Shown: piece by piece, positions 57,259 to 64,000 of the stretch
Layout: each line of letters starts with the position of its first letter
How positions within the stretch are numbered: the stretch's first letter is position 1
Source: Cryptomeria japonica
Lineage: Eukaryota; Streptophyta; Pinopsida; Cupressales; Cupressaceae
Direction of reading: 5' to 3'
Length of the DNA stretch: 64,000 nt
Assembly (NCBI RefSeq): GCF_030272615.1
Contig: NC_081411.1
Span: 832,804,160-832,868,159, forward strand
Translations under genes and position numbers: made by a program
Notes under the pieces: generated by a model
Seen by the model: only the letters and a program-made list of their open reading frames with translations
The model's database searches: none
What the model was told of the DNA's origin: nothing

Positions 57259-58318
57259 TGTTAGGTCGTAGAGACAACTGAGAGGGGGGGGGGGGTGAAT
57301 CAGTTGTCAAATAAATTCAAACCAAAAATAACTTAATGCTTAATACTGGTAAACTAGTTTAATATGTCGGTAGACAGTTTTAATAGTTAATTGCTATACC
57401 GGTAAGTATTAGTGCATGAAACATAAAGACAAAGTCATCCACAACACATAACAACAATATTTGTACGTGGGAACCCTGTAAGGGGAAAAACCAGGGTGGG
57501 AAACCTTACCCACAATCAAATCAATCAAATGATACTACTGCAAATAGTAAGTGTACATAAATGGGGTCTACACATGAAGAGAGGCCAAGCGCCTAGAGCT
57601 CACTGCTCAATCACAAAATGAGAGTCACACTGACTACAATTGGATGGTTAAATCCAATAAGAATGTACTGCATAAAATAGCATCTTCATATGCTGGATTC
57701 AGTACCAGTGTAGTTCTGATTGTCTTCACAAAAACCCTCCTTCAATCTTCAAATGATGTCTGCATGTATAGCTCTGCGTATTCTCGCATATACCTTCACA
57801 CAATCCTTTTTTGCATTCCACTTGATCTTACAAATAAGATCTTACATTTATACTATAACCTAAGACCAATTTTAGTAGGTCGGCTCTACAAGATATTACA
57901 ATAAAAACATTTTACAAACATACAATATCTGATGCAATAACCAATTCAACATGTCAGCTTAATGCATTTACAACAATAATTAATCATCTCCATAGCGTGT
58001 CGTGCTGATCTGGAAAAGATAAACCTGCCGGTGTAACCTGGACCTATTTGTCAGTAACAACAAATATGCAAATGCTAATATGCCAATAAACAAAACTCCA
58101 AGACAAAGTGTCCACATGATGTCTTTGACATAAACAAGTGTTTTCCATATTATTCCAAGTGTCGATGATCATTATATCTTGCCGGTGTACCAGATATCAG
58201 TGACTGTGCATGAGTCACTTGCTTGCTGGTGAATGTTGTTGATTCTCCAAAGTGCCAGAGTTGATAAGTGTTTAGTAGGTGTTGACATCAATGACAAAAC
58301 CATACCAAAATACCAACA
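57259..58318 (-). mobile_element. Copia-2 5' LTR
   Basis: 1060 bp, near-identical to 43942-44996 apart from scattered changes and a longer G-run (57287-57298). Followed on the right by CCCTT and Gypsy-2 pol. Confidence 0.93.
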
Positions 58319-58323
58319 CCCTT

Positions 58324-60123
58324 ACCATTAGTCCATCCTGAACTCATAGACTAGGAACAACCTGAACAACTTACCTATACCTATCTTCCCAGATGGTTAA
58401 ACTATTGTCCAATACTTTTGTTCTATAAACCCAAAAACATATTCCACTAGTGAAATTTATAACGATGTTCTCAATTAGGAGAGTGCCAAGTCTCTTAGTC
58501 ACAAAATAAAAATAAAAAATCGATCTAATGGTGAAAACCATATAATGACAATATTAGATCATAAAAAAATAAAAACAAAGGACGTATCTGATGGTGAAAA
58601 CCTCTTTGAGGTGCCTGAAGATGAGAGACTTGACACTCTTCCTGAGCATTATCAGGAGAGATCGCCAATTTTGATTGAACCAACTCAATCAATCAATATT
58701 AACAGCATGAATCATACACCTAGTAGAATCACTAACAGAACAAGAAAGGCCTGATTTCATTAGATTCTTCAGGGAAAAGAAAATCAATTTTGCTTGGTCT
58801 TATGTAGATATGCCAGGGTTAGATCTAGATTTAATTATGCATCACTTATCTATAGCCCCTGGAGCTAAACCTGTTAAATAGAAACTGAGAAAGATGAACC
58901 CACATGTCACCATACTGGTTAAAGTAGAGCTGAAGAAGTTACTTGATGTAGGATTCATCTAACCCGTTGATTATGCGGAATGGATCTCTTTCATTGTGCC
59001 AGTCTCTAAACCAGATAAAAACATTAGGATTTATATAGACTTCAGAGATCTCAACAAGGCTTGTCCAAAGGATGACTTTCCTTTACCTAGCATCGACACA
59101 ATTGTAGATCTAACATCAGGACATGTATGTTATCCCTCATGGATGGTTTCTTTGGCTACAATCAAATCAAAATAGCACTAGAGGACCAAGATAAAACAAC
59201 ATTTACTTGTCCATGGGGTACTTATTGCTGGAATGTCATTCCTTTTGGTTTGAAGAATGCTGGAGCAACCTATCAAAGAGCAAAGACCACAATACTTCAT
59301 GACATGATGCACACATTCATGGAAGACCATTTAGATGACTTGTTGGCCAAATCATTCACACGAGAAGGACATCTGGAAATTCTAGATAAAATCTTTCAAA
59401 GGTTGGAGCAATTCAATGTATGACTCAATCCTAAGAAGTTTGTCTTTGGTATAACATCAGGAAAAATTTTGGGATACATTGTCTCAGAAAAAGGAATTGA
59501 GGTGGACCTCACAAAGGTACACGCAATCATGGAGATGCCACCTCCTCGAAATATCAACCAATTAAGATCTCTACAAGGACGACTACAATATATAAGAAGA
59601 TTCATTTCTCTACTAGTTGAAAAGTGTCTTCCATTCATGCATCTACTTCATAAGAATGTCCCTTTCAGATGGGAGGACAAACGTGCAAAATCATTCCATC
59701 AACTCAAGCAATATTTGATGAATCCACCATTCTTAGTACCACCAATAGCTGGCAAGCCACTTATTCTCTACATATCAGCAACATAAGTGTCACTAGGGGC
59801 ATTACTAGCATAAGAAGATCCAACAGACAAAGAAAGGGCAATATACTAAATTAGCAAGACATTGAATGGATACAAGCTTAACTACACATTCATTGAAAAA
59901 TCTTGTTTGGTAGCGGTGTTTGCTTCTAAAAAATTTTGACACTACATGCTAGCCCACACAATCAAATTGGCAGCAAAGATTGATCCCTTAAAATATCTAC
60001 TCAACAAAGTATCTCTCACAGGAAGGTTAGCTAAATGGGTCATGATTCTAAGTGAGTTTGATATTCACTACACAGACGGAAAAGTTATCAAAGGACAAGC
60101 TATAGCTAATTAGCTAGCAGAGG
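58324..60123 (+). pseudogene. pol: Gypsy-2 RT and first RNase H
   Basis: Continues Gypsy-2 pol after Copia-2. The first 220 bp are badly decayed; VSDGENLFEVPEDERLD (58585 on) matches the Gypsy-1 linker. RT: FAWSYVDMPGLD, VELKKLLDVGFI, DFRDLNKACPKDDFPLP, a frameshift near 59125, MPFGLKNAGATYQR-like block, and HLDD (about 59328-59339) in place of YVDD. The Ty3-type RNase H follows (LYISAT) with several stops, ending at KVIKGQAIAN*LAEV where Copia-3 is inserted. The enzyme cannot have been active in this form. Confidence 0.88.
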
Positions 60124-60552
60124 TGTTGAAATGTGGCGACTGATCAGCAAAGTACTGTACACTCAGCACGTATCCTCGCCGGTGTCCGGGGTCGAGCCGA
60201 GCCCCGGGCAGGGGTTTGGGGGCGGCAGCCCCCGAGAAATTTTTTTTTGCCATTTTTGTTGATGAAAACCGACATTGTAATAAAACCCTAAAAAGGCCGA
60301 CTTTGTTTGTTGCCCTAAAAACGCATGTTATAAGCGGTTGGGATGCTTAAGGCATTGTAAGGTTGATGTACTATTTTTGCTGGATAATAAGAAAGATTGG
60401 ACGGCTGTGTATGGTGGACATAACCCATTCTGGGTGAACCACGTTAAATCTCTGTGTTATCTATGTCCTGTTTTATTTTTTTATCTTTTGTATTTAAATC
60501 TGCATATAATTGTTAGTTCATATTTGCTTGGGATCTGCTTGAAACCCTAACA
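60124..60552 (+). mobile_element. Copia-3 5' LTR
   Basis: 429 bp. It contains a GC-rich island with the perfect inverted repeat GGGGGC-GGCA-GCCCCC at 60218-60233, followed by a T-run. A TATTTAAAT or TATAATT string near 60490-60510 lies too far downstream to be called the TATA box with confidence. Confidence 0.9.
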
Positions 60553-60554
60553 AT

Positions 60555-60570
60555 TGGTATCAGAGCGAGG
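60555..60570 (+). promoter_or_regulatory. Copia-3 primer-binding site (initiator tRNA-Met type)
   Basis: TGGTATCAGAGCGAGG two bases after the LTR end, a perfect match to the usual Copia site. Confidence 0.92.
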
Positions 60571-60612
60571 TTTTCTGTAAATTGGCAGGACTTTCAGATT
60601 TGAGTGGGAGCA

Positions 60613-63600
60613 ATGGAGGATTCCAAATTCAAGGTCAAAAAGTTTAACGGCCAGAATTATCAGTTATGGAAAATGCAGATGGAGGATTACCTGTATCAAA
60701 AGGATTTGTGGCGGCCATTGGAAGGAAAGGCAAAGAAACCGACCACAATATCAGATGAAGAGTGGGACATTTTAGATAGAAAGGCACTGGGATCCATTCT
60801 ATTGTGCCTTGCGTCATCTATAGCATTCAATATAACATAAGCAAAAATGACTGTAGATTTGATGGCAACATTGGCTAAGCTGTATGAGAAACCCTCGGCT
60901 TCGAATAAGGTATTTCTTATGAAGCATTTGTTTAATTTGAAAATGAGTGAGGGAGGATCTGTAGCGGAGCACTTAAATGAATTTAATACAATTACCAGTC
61001 AATTGCCTTCAGTAAAAATTACCTTTGTAGAAGAGGTTAGGGCTCTCTTGATTTTATGTTCTTTGCCAGAAAGCTGGAATAGCTTGGTTATGGCTGTAAG
61101 TAACTCTGTCTCTGGTAAAAATACTTTGGTATTTGATGATATTGTTGGTGTTATCCTAAGCGAGGAAATGCGAAGGAAAAGCACAGGTGAGACTCCAACA
61201 TCATTGGGTAGTGTTTTGAATGTGGAGAACAGAGGAAGATCAAAGGAAAGAGGAAAAGGCCCTGGGAATGAGAAGTCACGAGGGAAGTCAAAGAAAGGAC
61301 GCTCTCAATCTAGAGGAAAGAAAGATTGCTGGTACTGCAGAAATCCTGGTCATCTAAAGAAAGACTGTTGGTCTCGGAAAAACAAAGAAGGAGACAAAAA
61401 TGAAAATGACAGTAAGGAAGCTAATATTGCAAGTAATACTTTACAAAATTCTTTAATCTTATGTTTGGATAATGTTAATGATTCATGGGTAATAGATTCT
61501 GGGGCTTCATTTCATGCTACACCCCATAGAAAATATTTTCTAGATTATGTTCAAGGTGATTTTGGCCAGGTATATTTGGGTGATGATGAGCCCTGTCAAA
61601 TTGTTGGAAAAGGAAAGATAAAGATCAAGTTGCAGAATGGTAATGACTGGTTTCTGCAGGAGGTAAGACATGTTCCTAATTTAAGAAGAAATTTAATTTT
61701 TGCAGGGCAACTAGGTAGTGAAGGTTGCATAGTTACCTTCTCAGATAGTATGTGGAAGGTCACTAAAGGATCATTAGTAGTAGCTAAAGGTGCGAAGGCA
61801 GGCACATTATATCTGTGTACTGGTAACACTTACTCTACCCTAGCTACTACAGATAAAGTTACTGTAGGGACAACAACAATAAATGTTGCAAGAACAGATT
61901 CGATAATGTGGCACCATAGGCTTGGGCACATGAGTGAGAAAGGGATGAAAATCCTTCACTCCAAAAATCTATTGCCAGGACTAAAGAAGATTGATTTAGA
62001 GTTCTGTGAAAATTGTGTTTATGGTAAACAGAAAAGAGTCAGATTTCTCAAGGTTGGGAAAGAGAAGAAGAGTGAAAAGTTAGAGCTTGTACATTCAGAT
62101 GTATGGGGACCGGCTCAGGTATCATGTCTTGGTGGCTCTTGTTATTATGTTATTTTTATTGATGACTCAACCAGAAAAACATGGGTATATTTCCTAAAAC
62201 AAAAATCAGATGTTTTTGGAACTTTTAAGAAATGGAAAGCTTTGGTTGAGAATGAGACAAGAAAAAAGTTGAAGTGTCTCAGATCGGATAATGGAGGTGA
62301 GTATTGCAGCAAAGCATTTGAAGATTACTGTTCCTTAAATGGGATTTGAAAGCAGAAGACAGTTCCAGGAACTCCACAGGAAAATGGTGTGTCAGAGAGA
62401 ATGAATAGGACCATCATGGAACGTGCGAGGAGCATGAGATTGCATGCTGGATTGCCCTTACATTTTTGGGCAGATGCTGTACATACTGCTGTCTATTTGA
62501 TAAATAGAGGACCTTCAACCCCTTTGGATGGTGGTATTCCAGAGGAGGCATGGACTGGTAAAAAGGTAAATTATTCTTTTCTAAAAACTTTTGGTTGCGA
62601 AGCTTTTGTCCATGTTGATAAAGAAAACAGAACCAAGCTTGATGCTAAATCTCAAAAATGTACCTTCATTGGATATGGGATAGATGAATATGGCTATCGG
62701 TTATGGGATTTTGAAAATAAGAAAATAATTAGAAGTAGAGATGTTATATTCAATGAGAAGGTTATGTATAAAGAATAGATGCAGGAAAAGAAGCATGAAC
62801 AGGACAAACAAGAATATGTGGTGTTGGATGAGATTCCTGAAAATGAAATGCCACAGGTACTTGATGCTCAGCAACAACAGATTGTCCCACAAACTCCTGC
62901 AAGTGTTAGACGTTCTACGAGGACAAGTAGACCTCCTGAAAGATTTTCTCCTTCTTTGTATTCTATTTTATTAATGGATTCTGGTGAACCAAAAGAATAT
63001 GAAGAAGCAATGCAGGTGGATGCCAAACAACAGTGGCAGCTAGGCATGAAAGAGGAGATGGACTCCCTGATGAAAAATAAGACTTGGGACTTAGTTCCTC
63101 TACCTGCAGAAAAAAGAGCCTTGCCTAAAAAATGGGTTTATCGGCTGAAGGAGGAGGAAGGAGGTCATAAAAGATATAAGGCCAGACTTGTGGTAAAAGG
63201 TTTTGCACAGAAAAAGGGTATAGATTATGATGAAATATTTTCTCTAGTTGTAAAAATGACTTCAATTAGAACTGTACTTAGTCTTGTGGCTGCAGATGAT
63301 TTACATCTTGAACAATTAGATGTCAAAACAGCTTTTCTCCATGGAGATTTGGAGGAGGAAATTTACATGTTGCAACCACAGGGATATGAGGTCAAAGGTA
63401 AGGAGAACTTGGTGTGCAGGTTGAAGAAAAGTCTATATGGCCTAAAGCAAGCACCCCGACAATGGTATTTAAAATTTGATAGTTTCATGGCTGAACATGG
63501 TTATCATAGATGTCATTCTAATCATTGTGTATATTTTAAGAGATTTGATAATGGCAGTTATATTATCCTGTTGCTTTATGTTGATGACATGCTTATTGCT

Positions 63601-64000
63601 GGGTCTAACATGCAACATATAAATGATCTTAAACAGAAATTAGCCAGGTCATTTGCTATGAAGGATTTGGGTGCAGCTAAGCAAATTCTAGGTATGAGGA
63701 TTACACGGGACAAGAAAAATAGAACCTTGAATTTGTCCCAAAGTGAGTATATAAAGAAGGTGTTGAAAAGATTTAACATGCAGGATACAAAAGCAGTTAG
63801 TACACCTTTGGCTAGTCATTTCAAATTGACTAAGGAGATGTGCCCAAAGGCACAGGAAGAGGTTAATAAAATGTCTAACATCCCGTATTCATCAACTGTT
63901 GGTAGTCTAATGTATGCAATGGTATGCACAAGGCTAGATATTGCACATGCAGTGGGAGTTGTGAGCAAGTTTATGAGTAATCCGGGTATGGAACATTGGA
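60613..64000 (+). pseudogene. Copia-3 gag-pol, one frame with three stops
   Basis: Starts MEDSKFKVKKFNGQNYQLW. Gag to about 61320, then the knuckle CWYCRNPGHLKKDC (61328 on), protease WVIDSGASFHAT (61483 on), integrase with HHRLGH, CENCVYG, HSDVWGP, SDNGGEY and ENGVSERMNR, and RT with KARLVVKGFAQ, QLDVKTAFLHGD, GLKQAPRQWY and YVDD (about 63565-63590). The only breaks are TAA 60838-60840, TGA 62347-62349 and TAG 62776-62778; there is no frameshift in 3.4 kb, and all catalytic residues seen are intact. The frame is open at the right edge within the RT-RNase H region (STVGSLMYAMVCTRLDIAHA). A gag-pol of this kind is processed by its own protease. Confidence 0.93.

Larger units (their letters stand above)
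43942..58318 (-). mobile_element. Copia-2, minus strand, carrying LINE-2
   Basis: LTRs 57259-58318 (5') and 43942-44996 (3') begin TGTTGGTATTTTGG and end CCTAACA when read on the minus strand. The target duplication CCCTT (43937-43941 and 58319-58323) is exact, and the flanks are the two parts of Gypsy-2 pol. Polypurine tract AAAGGGGGAGAT lies at 44997-45009. The coding region is collinear with Copia-1 but retains the RT core. LINE-2 is inserted between protease and integrase. Confidence 0.95.
34673..60123 (+). mobile_element. Gypsy-2, Tat-type element with three insertions
   Basis: 5' LTR 34673-36123, leader, gag, protease, G-patch, RT and RNase H follow in order but are broken by a solo LTR (40021-41272), Copia-2 (43942-58318) and Copia-3 (60124 on). 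Proteins are collinear with Gypsy-1 but diverged at most positions, with many more stops and frameshifts, so this is an older member of the same branch. Second RNase H, integrase and 3' LTR are expected beyond the right edge. Confidence 0.9.
60124..64000 (+). mobile_element. Copia-3, nearly intact Ty1/Copia element
   Basis: LTR 60124-60552 (429 bp, TGTTGAAATG...CCCTAACA), primer-binding site, then one gag-pol frame to the window end. Inserted in the RNase H of Gypsy-2; the preceding AGAGG is the likely target duplication, its partner off the window. It differs in LTR and protein from Copia-1 and Copia-2. By its state it is the youngest Copia here. Confidence 0.93.

Noticed and set aside
1-64000. 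Host protein-coding genes, rRNA, or intact tRNA genes
   Set aside because: Every convincing reading frame belongs to a retroelement; no spliced host gene, rRNA or foldable tRNA was recognised, though introns and weak exons cannot be excluded by eye.

Overview
This window is plant nuclear DNA with no recognisable single-copy host gene. Almost all of it is transposable elements nested inside one another: Ty3/Gypsy elements of the Tat type (second, archaeal-type RNase H upstream of integrase; G-patch after protease), Ty1/Copia elements primed at an initiator-tRNA-Met-like site, two plant L1-type LINEs with RNase H, solo LTRs, a TIR DNA element and a SINE-like unit. Large, old, nested LTR elements in AT-rich DNA suggest a big seed-plant genome, perhaps a gymnosperm; the species cannot be fixed from the sequence.

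Left part (1-23.5 kb): a minus-strand LTR (1-767, cut by the window edge) sits in the 5' LTR of Gypsy-1 (768-16461, plus strand). The Gypsy-1 gag-pol frame (4495-11802) is open apart from four in-frame stops, with no frameshift. Gypsy-1 itself sits in ORF2 of a minus-strand LINE (LINE-1, about 16462-21945), whose ORF1 is split by a 0.9-kb TIR element (19976-20894). Unassigned AT-rich DNA and a SINE-like unit follow.

Middle part (23.5-34.7 kb): a 2.5-kb array of 20-bp units in both orientations (23523-26036, resuming 34103-34325) was split by Copia-1 (26037-34097, target duplication ACAAT). Copia-1 has lost its reverse-transcriptase active site and carries a solo Gypsy LTR (31404-32873, target duplication GATAT). 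A pyrimidine tract comes next.

Right part (34.7-64 kb): Gypsy-2 (from 34673 past the right edge) is interrupted three times: by a solo LTR (40021-41272, AATAA) of the same family as the LTR at 1-767, by minus-strand Copia-2 (43942-58318, CCCTT), and by Copia-3 (60124 to the window end, nearly intact). Copia-2 carries a full-length plus-strand LINE (LINE-2, 48214-55880) with a 15-bp target duplication.

Most notable: (i) an ORF in the leader of both Gypsy elements, similar at protein level, which in Gypsy-2 ends in a TGATG overlap with gag; (ii) a third ORF in LINE-2 between RNase H and the A-rich tail; (iii) GYGC motifs spaced 20-21 bp apart in both Gypsy leaders; (iv) an in-frame TGA at the same place in both Gypsy elements; (v) a direct repeat in Gypsy-1 that runs about 270 bp past the likely primer-binding site; (vi) the hairpin-rich 20-bp array. 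All alignments, identities and family calls were made by eye.
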